The position numbers were made by a program, and so were the translations under genes. DNA of 42,793 nucleotides from Sphaerosporella brunnea (Eukaryota; Ascomycota; Pezizomycetes; Pezizales; Pyronemataceae), in the NCBI GenBank assembly GCA_008704415.1, contig VXIS01000380.1, positions 1 to 42,793 of the forward strand, given 5' to 3'. This document shows positions 19,357-29,433 of this stretch, in pieces. Below the pieces are notes generated by a model. That model did no database searches and was not told the origin of the DNA. It was given only the letters and a program-made list of their open reading frames with translations. Every line of letters begins with the position of its first letter. Within the stretch, counting starts at the first letter, position 1.

Positions 19357-20064
19357 CTAGTTTTCCAACGGCTGGACGTCGGGGGTAGCTGTGGCTACCA
19401 GTGATGCTTCGGCAGCGCGCACTCGACGGGCGTCGGCCGCCAGCCGGCGGGGGTAATCCAGGCGGAAGTGCTTGTCGGATCCAGAGTAGGTGCACTGTCC
19501 GTTCGCCATCCTCTCCTCGCGAAGCCTCTGACACTCAGCCTCCCGCCATGCGGCCGAAAGCTCCAGTGGGGTTGGGCCGTAGTTCCCACTGTTGGAGTTG
19601 GTCGGGTGGTTACCTGTGGCAACAGGGGCAGCGGGTGTAGACCAGGTTGAGGGGCAGGGAGCGCTCCGAGGGTTGACGGTGACGGAAGGGCGAGAAGCCG
19701 AAGGGTTGGTGATGGGAGGGCGAGAGGCCGAAGGCTTACGCTCTTCTGCCGGGGCGCGAATCCGATTATCCACATCCTTGCAGAGGTTGACGAAGGCTGC
19801 CAGGGTGTCATCGCAGACCGCTCCGTGCAGGAGGGCGTTCTTCACCTCTTCCGACAAGCCTTCATAAAGTTGGTCTTTTGGGGCGATTTCGTCCCAGTTA
19901 AGGTCTCCCATGAGGCGGCGGAAGTCAGCCAGATAGGTGGAGAAGGGCAGGTTTTGTTGACGGAGACAGCGAATTTCACGGGCAGCGGTTCGAGAGCGGT
20001 CGGGGTCGTCATAGGCTTGTCTGAGGATGGTCAACAGATCATTGAGGGAGGCCAGGGTGATATC
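19357..20064 (-). pseudogene. gag: gypsy gag, C-terminal part after the copia insertion
   Basis: This resumes gag after the nested copia: the duplicated ATATC lets codons for GDI run into TLASLNDLL without a shift. It contains the capsid-like LRQAYDDPDRSRTAAREIR stretch and a Ser/Pro-rich linker. The C-terminal zinc knuckle reads CTYSGSDKHFRLDY, so two of the three Cys of C-x2-C-x4-H-x4-C are replaced. It ends at TAG 19357-19359. RNA packaging would fail in this copy. Confidence 0.8.
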
Positions 20065-20668
20065 TGATGAAAAGGTGGGTTTGCGTGAAGCGGAAGTGGA
20101 GCAATACCGGTAAAGGTATTTAGAGCAGAAGGATGATAGGAACTGAAGAGAGGAGTGCGGAATCTGTTATCACAATAGAGAAGTGAAGAAAAGATCTTAT
20201 TCTCGAGGAGATTGTTGTGTTGATTGTTGTGCTTGGTTTGAGGGAGAGAGAGCGGGTATATATACCCAGGAGCTCAGCCCGCCAGCCTAGTATGTAACTA
20301 TGTACACATGATTCGAGTGACTCATGATGACTTGTGAGTCATACGTGTGAGTCATACATGGAATGTAAGAGAAACAACTAGAAATGGAATGACACATAAC
20401 CAGTAAGCGCTAATGCACAGCCGCGTATGACTGTGTGCGTTTGTGCGCAACAGTGAGTCAACGTAAGGCAGACACGAGTAAGCCTGACTGGAAAAGGAAG
20501 GTGTGTGCAAACAGGCAAGAGATAAGAAAATAAGAAAGCATGTGATGAGTACATGGTGTAATAAACGCAGTGGTAATTGCCCGTGATGAGTGTAAAATGA
20601 AACCAGTATAAAAGAGGAAAACACTGCAGGGAGACCAAAGGAGATACCACGTCCATCACGATTTAACA
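20065..20668 (-). repeat. 3' LTR of the nested copia
   Basis: 604 bp. Contains four exact TGASTCA heptamers (20318, 20335, 20348, 20454) and a TATATATA run near 20258-20265. The last codon of pol (TAA) lies in its first bases as read on the minus strand. Confidence 0.92.
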
Positions 20669-23600
20669 CCCCTTCTCACTTGCCACTGTTCCAAAAATAC
20701 AAGAGCAGAGATGCCCACGTACCGCCTGTACAACCGCCTCTGTACATATATCTGCAAGGTTGTTTTTGCCGTCGATGTGGATGACCGTAAGTTGTCCTGA
20801 TTCGATAAGTTCACGTATGGAGTGGTAGTGCATGTCCACGTGTTTGGATCGATCGTTGAGACGGTAATTTTCTGCGATATCGATTGCTCCAGTATTGTCG
20901 CTTCGAATTGCCGCGGGAATGTCTTGGTGCAGAAGTTTAACGAGAGCTCGCATTGTCCAGAGGTAATGTTTCGAGGTAATGGAGAGGGCCATGTATTCAG
21001 CTTCGGTGGTTGAAGTGGAAACTGAACGTTGTCGTCGAGACCGCCAACTGATGGTTGCTTCTCCAAGTTGAAACAGGTATCCCCAAAAGCTACGTCGAGT
21101 ATCAAGACAGTTTCCGTATGAGGCGTCGCAAAATCCTTCAAGGTATATGTCATTTCCATATCAATAGGTGAGTTAAAGGCTTCGTGTTCCTTTCAGGTAT
21201 CGAAGGACTCGTTTAGCCGCTTGCAGATGTACGAGGGTAGGTGAGGAGTTGAACTGTGAGAGGTGTGTAACTGCATAGGCGAGATCAGGTGTTGTTCCGG
21301 TAACTGCGTACATGAGAGATCCGATAATTTGCTGGTAGAGTGAGATGTTTTCGATCCGTTGCTCAGGTGGTCCTGCCCGAAGTTGTACGTTCACATCGAG
21401 GGGAGTTGAGACGGAGTTGCAATCTTTCATACTGAAGCGGTCGAGAACTTTGTCAATGTAGGGTTCCTGGGAAAGAGTGATTGCCTGGTCGGTAAAATCG
21501 ATTTTTATGCGGTGAAGCCAGTGAAGGGTTCCAAGATCCTTGACTTGAAATTCGGTTCCAAGGGCCGAGATAATCCGTTCAGTGAGGTCGTCGTTAGGTC
21601 CAAAAATCGTAATGTCGTCCACATAGATGGCAATGAAGAGGTTACCACTGTTGTGTATGAGGACGCATTAGTTGAAATGTGCGATAGCAAATCCATCGGG
21701 TAAAAGGTAGTTGGTGAGCCGCGCATACCATTCCCTTGGAGATTGCTTCAAGCCATATAAACACCGTTTTATTTTGCATACTTTGCCGTCGATTTTCCGT
21801 CGTTCGGGAAGACGCATGAAAATCTCTTCTTTTAGGTGACCATAAAGGAATGCCGTTTTGACATCCAGTTGTCGAGGTTGCCAGCGCCGAGATGCCGAGA
21901 TAGCAAGTAGGAGTCGGAGGGAGTCGAATCGTACCACAGGTGCAAAGAGCTCGTCGTAGTCTGTGCCAGCAACTTGAAAGTCACCGCGTGCAACGAGTCG
22001 TGCCTTGTATCGGTCGATGCTTCCGTCAGAGTTGTATTTGATCCGATAAACCCACATGCAATTGACAATCTTTCGGTTTGTTGGTGTGTCGACAATATCC
22101 CACGTATCGTTCTGTTCAAGTGAGTCCAATTCTTCTTCCATAGCCTTAATCCATTCATCTTTGTCAGTACGTGACATGGCTTGCTTATAGGACTTGGGGT
22201 ATTCAGGTTCGATTCCGCTGGCTGAAGTAAGTGCTGTTGCCACAAGGATTTCGCCTTCACTATCATTGCCTTGATGGTCCAGGGTTGCTGCAGGTTCGGT
22301 AACTTGTGTTGAGGGCGCAGGTGTATCAAAACCAAGACGAACAGGAGGTCTGATGATGCGTCCGATACGTGTTTGTTGAACCGGCTGCTGGATCATAGGT
22401 TGAGGCTGAGATGGTGCAGGTTGAGCGTCCAAGGGTTGAAGCTGAGAGCCAGATGGAGTGTCGATATCCATAAGTGAAAACCGTTGATAGTCTTCTGGGG
22501 TAAAGCCATCGGGTTGTTGGATTTGAATGGTTGGTGAAGGAGGAGGAGAAGTAGGATTTTCATTATCGAGGAGAACGATTCGGTTGTGATCGGGATTTGG
22601 TGTGAAGTTCCATGCTTCTTGTATCCGTAAGTAGTCATTGCCGTCCTGTTGCTGAAGTCCAGGGTACCAGACTGCGTGAACATCTGGAACACCTTTGTTG
22701 AACCATGAAGTGGCTTGTTGCGGGTTTCGAAAGCACCATTGTTGCCAGTGTCTTCGTGATGGGAATCCTTGTTTGTTGAGTTCAATAGTGATGGGACCAG
22801 TTGAGTTGACAGGAGGAGTAGATGTATGGTTGGGATCAAGTGGTGGCGCACGGTTGGTCGCAGTGGACGTAGTTACCCCTTCTGAGTTGGAGATAGGGAA
22901 CTTAACGTCTCGTGAGGTGACAATTTGTTTCCTGGAAGGGATGAACACCTTGTAGATGTGTATGCTTTCCGTGTATCCGACAAATATACCTTTCTCAGCA
23001 CGTGGAAGCATCTTACTACCAGGAGGTCGTATCTCAACTGGTATATGGACGTAGCACTCTCTTCCGAACGGCTGAAGGTGTTGGATCGTGGGTTTCTCAC
23101 CGCGAAATGCCTCATAGGGGGTCTGATCCTTGACCGCTGAGTGAGGCAATCTGTTTTTGAGGTAAACCGCCGTGTGAACCGCTTGCTGCCATAATCGTTT
23201 GTCGAGGTTAACCAGCATCGCACGAACCATGTTCATAATGGTGCGATTGAGTCGTTCGGCACAACCATTGGACTCGTGAGAGTAAGGGGGTGTTGGGTCG
23301 TGTATGATTCCGAGTTCCTTGAAGAAGTTTTCGAGGTCTTTGTTGACGTATTCGCCGCCATTGTCTGTTCTTATTCGCATGACTTTGAGATCGTATTGCC
23401 GTTCGCACATGGTGATGAAGTTTTTGAGTATTGCGATGGCGTCCAATTTCTGTTTGAGAAAATAAACCCAGGTGGCGCAAGTGAGATCATCAACGATAGA
23501 CATGTAGTGATAGTTACCTCCATAGGATGGTGTGTGGAATCTGCCTGACAGATCGGAATGGATGAGTTCCAGTTTCCGAGTTGCTCTGCGGGTGACTGGT

Positions 23601-25156
23601 GCTGGTACTGAGGGTGTCGATTTGGCGAGAGTGCAAGGTTCGCAATGGAATATGTTTGGTGCTGAAGGGATGACGTGGCCGTCTTGGTAGTATTCTGAAT
23701 GTCGAAGCGCTGAAGGTGCGACGTGTTCAAAAGCTGAATGCCAGTGAAGGAACGTTGAGACGTTTGCATGTTCGATAAATTCAGGGATAAAAAACAAATT
23801 GCCAACTAAAGGGGCACGCAAAACAAGTGATCCATCTTTCCTCCGCAGTTCAATACCTTCTCCATCATCAACCATTTTGTACCCTTTTTCCCTAACCGAG
23901 CGCCAAGAGAACAATGAACAATCCAGGCCAGGTACATAAAGTACCTCATTCAAACGCAAAGGAGAGATCGTGCCATCAGGGAGTATACTGTTGATAAGAA
24001 CAGTACCTTTTCCTTCAGTCTTGAGACGCTGAGCATTCCCGATCTTCACAGTTCCTCGATGCGTTGAAAATTGTTCAAAGAGACCTTTGTTGGATGTCAT
24101 GTGTGAGCTTGCGCCGGTATCGAAAATCCAGGTATGGGTGATGGAGGGGTTACTGACTTTGGTGGTTGCCAGAGCGTGCTCAGGAGTTTCTTCCTTAGCG
24201 ACGTTGGCTTGTTCAGGGGTCTTTTCCTTCCTCTTTTCCTCTTGCTTGGCCTTGAGCTTTCGACATTCCTTCCACACGTGTCCGACCGGGTTTCCGAGTT
24301 GATGTTTCTTGCAATAGGTACACTCCTTAACCGAAGCGCTGCCAGTGTTTTCAATCTTCTTTTTTCCTTTACCCTTGGGTTGTTGGGCTTTAAGAGCGAT
24401 TGACTGGCTGTCGGTGTTGCAAATGGAGTGTAGTTTGGGAACTACATCGGAGTAGGAGAGGTCGTCTTTTGTTGTCAGGTTGTCGACAATAGTGGTGTGG
24501 TGTTTGACATGGAATCCTAGGAGAAAGTCGCGTTTGGCTTTGTCGTGTTCTAGGAACTTGCGGAAGTCTTTGCGATAGGTGTCGGTGGATTAAGCACCGG
24601 TTGTAAGGCTGAGTAGTCGATTGTATTCCGTTTCGAATCGGTCGATCAAGTCGGCAATCGGCTGTGAAGCATCATAGGAGGAGGGAAGGGAGGTGAAAGA
24701 CATGATGGTCTGAACAAATGAAAATGCGGTGTCGCGGTGATAGGTGTTCTCAAGGTAGACCCATATCGTGTGCGGGTCGCGCTTCTTGGCCACAACTTTG
24801 ATAATGGGTTTCGACATTACCTGTATAAGTATCAGAAGGCATTGGGCTGATAGGGCTTGGAACACCTCGCGCTCATCTTCGTTTGCATCTTCTGCTGGGG
24901 TGGCTCCGTCGATGACCAGTTCGGATACCCGCATCGCGTCGAAAATAATCGTGATTTAGTAGCGCCAGTCCTCGTAGTTTTCGTGTCCGGTAAGGACCTC
25001 GATGTTGTCAAGTTTGACGGTCGGAATCTTCATGTCCTTGTTGAATTTCTTGGACTTGATGGATTGGCGAAAAACGTCTTTGCCTTTCGTGTCCGTGGTG
25101 TCTGTGGGAGACAAGGCAGGAAGAATGCGGTAGTCGGTGGACGATGAAGCGGACAT
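20663..25156 (-). pseudogene. gag-pol: copia gag-pol, single frame with five stops
   Basis: ATG 25156 starts a frame of 1498 codons with no frameshift but stops at TAA 24956, TAA 24590, TAA 21668, TAA 21173 and TGA 21161, all explicable as CAA or CGA with C-to-T. Domains: gag with a CCHC-like knuckle (CTYCKKHQLGNPVGHVWKEC, longer than the usual spacing); protease WIFDTGASSHM; integrase zinc finger (HWHSAFEHVAP...CEPCTLAKS) and D (HSDLSGRF), D (RTDNGGEY), E (NGCAERLNRT); RT with YVDDITIFG; RNase H ending KNNLADICTEAV. The final stop is encoded by the first bases of the LTR. Confidence 0.88.
20669..20677 (-). promoter_or_regulatory. polypurine tract of the nested copia
   Basis: On the minus strand GAGAAGGGG directly precedes the 3' LTR start TGTTAA. 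It overlaps the last codons of pol. Confidence 0.75.
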
Positions 25157-25217
25157 TGCGATGGTTTCGATCGGTAGATGTTGTGGGTATGTTGTGGTTG
25201 TATCGATAGGCTAAGCC

Positions 25218-25229
25218 GGGCTCATAACC
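25218..25229 (-). promoter_or_regulatory. primer-binding site of the nested copia
   Basis: Minus-strand GGTTATGAGCCC directly after the 5' LTR, identical to the site at 4198-4209 in the unrelated plus-strand copia. It is complementary to the anticodon region of initiator tRNA-Met. Confidence 0.75.
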
Positions 25230-25834
25230 TGATGAAAAGGTGGGTTTGCGTGAAGCGGAAGTGGAGCAATACCGGTAAAGGTATTTAGAGCAGAAGGATG
25301 ATAGGAACTGAAGAGAGGAGTGCGGAATCTGTTATCACAATAGAGAAGTGAAGAGAAGATCTTATTCTTGAGGAGATTGTTGTGTTGATTGTTGTGCTTG
25401 GTTTGAGGGAGAGAGAGCGGGCATATATACCCGAGAGCTCAGCCCGCCAAGCCTAGTATGTAACTATGTATACATGATTCGAGTGACTCATGATGACTTG
25501 TGAGTCATACGTGTGAGTCATACATGGAATGTAAGAGAAACAACCAGAAATAGAATGACACATAACCAGTAAGCGCTAATGCACAGCCGCGTATAACTGT
25601 GTGCGTTTGTGCGCAACAGTGAGTCAACGTAAGGCAGACACGAGTAAGCCTGACTGGAAAAGGAAGGTGTGTGCAAACAGGCGAGAGATAAGAAAATAAG
25701 AAAGCATGTGATGAGTACATGGTGTAATAAACGCAGTGGTAAGTGCCCGTGATGAGTGTAAAATGAAACCAGTATAAAATAGGAAAACACTGCAGGGAGA
25801 CCAAAGGAGATACCACGTCTATCACGATTTAACA
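25230..25834 (-). repeat. 5' LTR of the nested copia, with promoter motifs
   Basis: 605 bp. Read on the minus strand, four TGASTCA sites (25620, 25514, 25501 and 25484 as plus starts) precede a TATATAT box at 25422-25429 by about 60-200 bp. TGASTCA is the binding sequence of Gcn4/CPC1 and AP-1 type bZIP factors. Driving by a stress or amino-acid-starvation factor is an inference. Confidence 0.85.
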
Positions 25835-26388
25835 ATATCTCCGGTGTACTCATCGGCATACGAGTGCAGCTGGTTCAGAGCTGCTCCTGACAGGCGGTTG
25901 AAGGTGTACCGCAGACGGGCTTGTTTGGTTGGGTAACGGGTTGGCTGGGCAGCAAGCTTGTTGCGGAGCTGTAGGATCCAGGTCCTCAGCTCTTCGGGCT
26001 TGGTGCTGTTGAAGGTTGGGGCATCGGGAAAGCCACCCGACTGGGTGACTCCTTCAGGGTGGTCACGGATCTGGGCGGCGGCGATTGCTAGAACCTGATT
26101 TAGTTGAGTTGTGAGGTCCCTTGCCTGCTGCTGGGCAGCGGCCAGGCCGGTGTGGGCTGCATCGCGTTCGAGGAGGGCTGTCTGGAGCTCAGCACGCGTC
26201 TCCTCCAGCTTCACCTCCAGGTTGGGTGGGGGTTCGCAGGCCAAGAGTCGCTGTGCCATATGGGCGAAGTCTATCAAACGTTGATCGCACTCTTCTGGGG
26301 GAAAGCCTTCTTCCGGGTGCGCCTGGGCGCCAGTTTTGATGGCTGCCCAGAGCTCCTGAGGGATTTAGAGGTCGTGGTAGGCGGCCAT
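25835..26388 (-). pseudogene. gag: gypsy gag, N-terminal part before the copia insertion
   Basis: ATG at 26388-26386 is followed by TAA at codon 8 (26367-26365), where the left-edge copy has CGA. After the stop the frame is open to the insertion point, with a coiled-coil-like stretch (LEVKLEETRAELQTALLERD) and a capsid start (TFNSTKPEELRTWILQLRNK). Together with 19357-20064, minus one copy of the 5-bp duplication, it gives 419 codons in frame. Confidence 0.82.
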
Positions 26389-26434
26389 GGTGGAACGAGG
26401 GACGAGGTGACAGAACGAGTAGGTTGGGCTTTGG

Positions 26435-26448
26435 TCGACTGAACTTAG
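26435..26448 (-). promoter_or_regulatory. gypsy primer-binding site, one mismatch to the LTR
   Basis: Minus-strand AAGTTCAGT adjacent to the LTR pairs with ACTGAACCT in the LTR (plus 26621-26629) with one A/C mismatch. The left-edge copy pairs perfectly over 9 nt. The difference is a G-to-A change, in line with the other damage in this copy. Confidence 0.45.
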
Positions 26449-26962
26449 TGTAACGGAGAAGGTCGGGGACAGACTGGAGGGGCCCAAGGTACTCGCGTAC
26501 AGAGGGTTATCGGACAGGTTCAAGAACGAGAGCAGGGACGAGATCCGGAGGCAGGACGAGAGGCGCGACGCGCACGGTCAGGATTCAGATTGGAACGAAG
26601 GTACTCAGATTGACATACGAAGGTTCAGTAAAGAGGAAAGGAAAACAACAACAAAGCGGAAGCGAAAGCCCCTTATAGCAATCACGCGACTGCGGTGCGC
26701 CGCGCCACGTGGTAGCCGAACATAACCTCAGCTCAGAGCCACCCCACCGAGCCTCCCTACAGAGCCTCATCACGGTACCAAAAACAACAACCCCCACTTC
26801 CGAACCTCACCACGTGACAACCATCCATGGGGGGAAAAATCTGAGAACAGCAAATGAATCAGCATTCTTTGAAGTCTTAGATCTGAGAGTTCTAGCCGAT
26901 TCCATCGAGAGTAAAAGCCGGTACCTTAGTCGGAGAACTCCATCCAAACTTGCGCCGTGACA
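26449..26962 (-). repeat. gypsy 5' LTR
   Basis: 514 bp. The likely minus-strand transcript start is ACTGAACCT at 26629, with TATAAG about 48 nt upstream, giving a U3 of about 333 bp and R-U5 of about 181 bp. The start is inferred from the self-priming complementarity. Confidence 0.9.
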
Positions 26963-26986
26963 GCCCCTCCGCTCGACTATGTGGAG

Positions 26987-27304
26987 CCTGTACTCACCCC
27001 CACCAACACGGGAGGCAGTAGACCAGGAAGTCCAATCGGCGAAGGCAGGGTCACGCCCTTCACCAAAGAGGGATCCATGGCCAAGCGCATTGGCTACTCT
27101 GCCCTGGCTGCCACGGCGGTCGCAAACGCTTCTCCATTTCCTGGAAATTGTCAGAAGCTTAGGGAGAAGGGATCGCGGGCCGGGACACCACAGGGTGGCC
27201 AATCTACCAATGCCACGCCACCGCCACCCGGCTGCTCCGGTGATTTCAACGCGCAAGGCCGGTCCTCAGCCGCTGAGACACCCGTCAGGAACACTGTTCT
27301 TTAG
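26987..27304 (+). CDS. hypothetical protein, exon 2
   Basis: After the acceptor GGAG at 26983-26986, a frame reads PVLTPTNTGGSRPGSP ... to TAG 27302-27304. If the GTGTAA donor at 15247 is used, exons 1 and 2 join in phase and the intron before the gypsy insertion was 51 nt. With the better GTGCGT donor (15243) the join enters another open frame that ends ...TNKKRK at TAA 27423-27425. Both frames are open, so the true product is unsettled. I recognise no family in either. Confidence 0.35.
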   Translation, partial: PVLTPTNTGGSRPGSPIGEGRVTPFTKEGSMAKRIGYSALAATAVANASPFPGNCQKLREKGSRAGTPQGGQSTNATPPPPGCSGDFNAQGRSSAAETPVRNTVL

Positions 27305-27613
27305 GTACCTAATCAACCCGGTGAAGGCTGGCGGCGATCATGAAGCCAAAGAGAGGAAACCAAGCATGTTCCCTTCCGGCGGATGCCAGACGCTGCGAGA
27401 CACTACCAACAAGAAGAGGAAGTAAGAGGATATGCAGGGGAAGGGAACCAAATCAAATTGACTTCTCTGAATGGGAGAGGGGGTGATGATGGAATACGTT
27501 CATAGTTACACGTCGTGAGATGGCGTTACTGTTGCTTACAAAATTTATTTGAAATTACACTACCGCCGGTGCTGAAAACTTCTAAACAAAAAACAAAGAA
27601 TCCATTGGTATTA

Positions 27614-27755
27614 GGGCCGCTCAGACGAGCGTTTTTGACTTGGATATGCGAATTTTCAACCGGTTGTTTATCGATGTCTGTAAGCCATTTGACGCTGAAA
27701 CTGGCCTTAAATCCAGGAACGTCGAAAAAAATATAAACGCCTGTCTGAGTGGCTC
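27614..27755. mobile_element. MITE copy 2 (142 bp, TA flanks)
   Basis: Begins GGGCCGCTCAGACGAGCGTTTT. The inverse of its end reads GAGCCACTCAGACAGGCGTTTA. TA flanks it on both sides (27612-27613 and 27756-27757). This is the best-preserved of the three copies. Confidence 0.85.
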
Positions 27756-27757
27756 TA

Positions 27758-28590
27758 TTCTCCCTCGGAGGTCGATATACTGTTGAAACGAGGCAGTTTC
27801 GACGCGCGCGACACATCCAAGGAACTCCATCGCCAAACGCAGAAAGGCTGGTTACCCCGGGGCGATTATGGCAGCCCGCTGGCCAGCTCATTGGGGTAGT
27901 CCGCCTGTGGGCACGAGGAACCTAGTGAAAATCGGAATGGTACCCAGACTCTAACCCAACAATCCAGCTGCATGGTGACATCAGCAGTCAATTTGTTTAA
28001 GTAGCAAATCAGTTAACAAAAGCGCTGCAAGATTGAAGAAACCACTGATGCGTTACTGCCACCACAGGGGATGTGTGCGGACCCTCATTTGCGAGATATG
28101 ACAGCGAGAAGCACTGACAGCCAGAAGCGTTGACAGAGGGATATGTATCTCCCTGCACCGGGTGAAGGTATCGTTGTGGACTTGAAAGATGTCATCGAAG
28201 ACACCAGTTTCGCACCACCAACTGTGCAAAGATTTTGGTGATACGTGTGAGATCAGTGACAGATAGACTTCCAAGATGGGTACAGGTGAAGTGCAACCAG
28301 TCGTCACAGTCGTTTGTGACGGAAGAGACCAATAGGCCATCACACAGACTGACGTTAGTATATTTCGATGAATAACACCCTGAGCTTCCGATAATGGAAC
28401 TCAATACCATACACCATCAGTGGCTGTTTCCAACGCGTTCAATAACAAATCCGAAAGGCACATGTGTTCCGTGTATAGAAACAGAAACGGACTCTCTGAT
28501 AGACCCACCATTGCCCAGCATTCAGTGTAACAACAATTTCCGTGCTTCCTACGTCGGCACTACAGGTCAATACTGGTCATTTGAACCAAT
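27758..28590. other. no recognised feature
   Basis: Only short frames on both strands. A plus-strand stretch near 27873-27895 loosely resembles a tRNA A box but has no B box at a suitable distance. Confidence 0.4.
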
Positions 28591-29204
28591 CTATATGGGC
28601 TCAGTGTCATTACGAAGAACTGTTTCTGAGCATCGCACACCACTGCTGACGAAATGCACACCGAGTGTGCAATGCCTCTGTCCTTGAAATCGGAGATAGC
28701 TACAAAAGGATGATTTAGCATAGTTCCATGTACGAGCACGAACACCAAGAGTAGACGCGGCGCTTTTTGCCATAAGGCCAAACGAGCAGATGTGGGACTG
28801 CGGTGGTTTCAACAATACCTGCCTGTCAAGCACGCCATGAGGCTAGTTAGTGCAGCTTACATAGCCACTTACGAAGCGTGCTGGCCAGAAGCGGTGGTTG
28901 AACAGACATGGAACGCCTGCGGGAACATGCTTTCCATATAAACAGATTGCAATGTCGCCAGTGGTGATGTGAACGTGGACTTGGTTTTGGCCAAAGAAAC
29001 ATCCTCCGAAGGCCAGCAATTGCGCAAAGCTGAAAGAGGTATAGGAGACCGATAGGTTTTGACCGCATTCAGACAACAACGGCATCCATCAATCTTGAGT
29101 TTCCTTCTTGGGAATGAAGAGTTTAGAGAGTGACATGGCGTGTTGCTTTGCATTATTAGCGGTGAGGAGTCATGAAAAATGTGCCGCAAAGGTCGAAACT
29201 CCAC
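28591..29204 (-). CDS. small hypothetical protein, two exons
   Basis: Exon 1 is 29204-28873 (MEFRPLRHIFHDSS... to ...TTASGQHAS). A 50-nt intron at 28872-28823 has GTAAGT, the branch sequence CACTAACTAG and CAG, all good fungal signals. Exon 2 is 28822-28591 (QVLLKPPQSHICSFG... to TGA-free ...RNDTEPI and stop). The phases match, giving 187 residues. No family, signal peptide or membrane segment is clear. It starts 219 bp from the divergent kinase-like gene, so they may share a control region. Another frame is also open through much of exon 1, so the call is tentative. Confidence 0.4.
28823..28872 (-). other. candidate spliceosomal intron, 50 nt
   Basis: Donor GTAAGT, branch CTAAC 22 nt before the end, and acceptor ACAG. 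Length is typical for filamentous fungi. Removing it joins two open frames in phase. Confidence 0.5.
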
Positions 29205-29250
29205 TCTGGGGGAATGGAAACGGCTTGGTAGAGAGTGACAGGCGACGCAT

Positions 29251-29259
29251 GTAACTATA
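29251..29259 (+). promoter_or_regulatory. TATA-like box before the kinase-like gene
   Basis: CTATATATAGCTAG lies about 165 bp before ATG 29424, within the divergent intergenic region. It is followed by CA-rich leader sequence. Confidence 0.4.
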
Positions 29260-29385
29260 TATAGCTAGGCGGGCACACCCCACAATAGAACCTACACCTC
29301 TACATACCACTTCCCACACTAATCAGTTGATTCCTTTCAACAACTGAGACTACTACCACGCACATCCGCGGCCATAAGCCGCTAC

Positions 29386-29433
29386 ATGCCTTACCACCCC
29401 CACATGAAAAACGCAAAGCCGCAATGCCGATAA
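29386..29433 (+). promoter_or_regulatory. overlapping upstream reading frame
   Basis: ATG 29386 (with a second in-frame ATG at 29404) opens a 15-codon frame ending at TAA 29431-29433, which overlaps the main ATG at 29424 in another frame. If transcribed, it would be expected to reduce initiation at 29424. Confidence 0.45.

Larger units (their letters stand above)
20065..25834 (-). mobile_element. nested Ty1/copia element (decayed)
   Basis: LTRs at 20065-20668 (604 bp) and 25230-25834 (605 bp), TGATGA...TAACA, with target duplication ATATC at 20060-20064 and 25835-25839. Internal order on the minus strand is primer-binding site, one gag-pol frame, purine tract. About 14 LTR differences by eye. 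The element is not closely related to the plus-strand copia: its LTRs are three times longer and gag-pol lacks a gag/pol stop at the same place. Five in-frame stops make it inactive. Confidence 0.93.
15279..26962 (-). mobile_element. Ty3/gypsy chromovirus with nested copia element
   Basis: Two 514-bp LTRs (15279-15792 and 26449-26962) and the target duplication GCCCC (15274-15278 and 26963-26967) bound the element. Minus-strand order is 5' LTR, primer-binding site, gag, pol (protease, RT, RNase H, integrase, chromodomain), 3' LTR. A copia element of 5770 bp is inserted in gag, leaving a gypsy element of about 5.9 kb. Gag carries one stop and pol two, and the LTRs differ at about two dozen sites by eye, mostly transitions. 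It is an old, inactive copy. Confidence 0.93.

Noticed and set aside
27840..27900. Possible tRNA gene
   Set aside because: AGCTCATTGGGGTAG resembles an A box, but no B box and no acceptor stem pairing is present.
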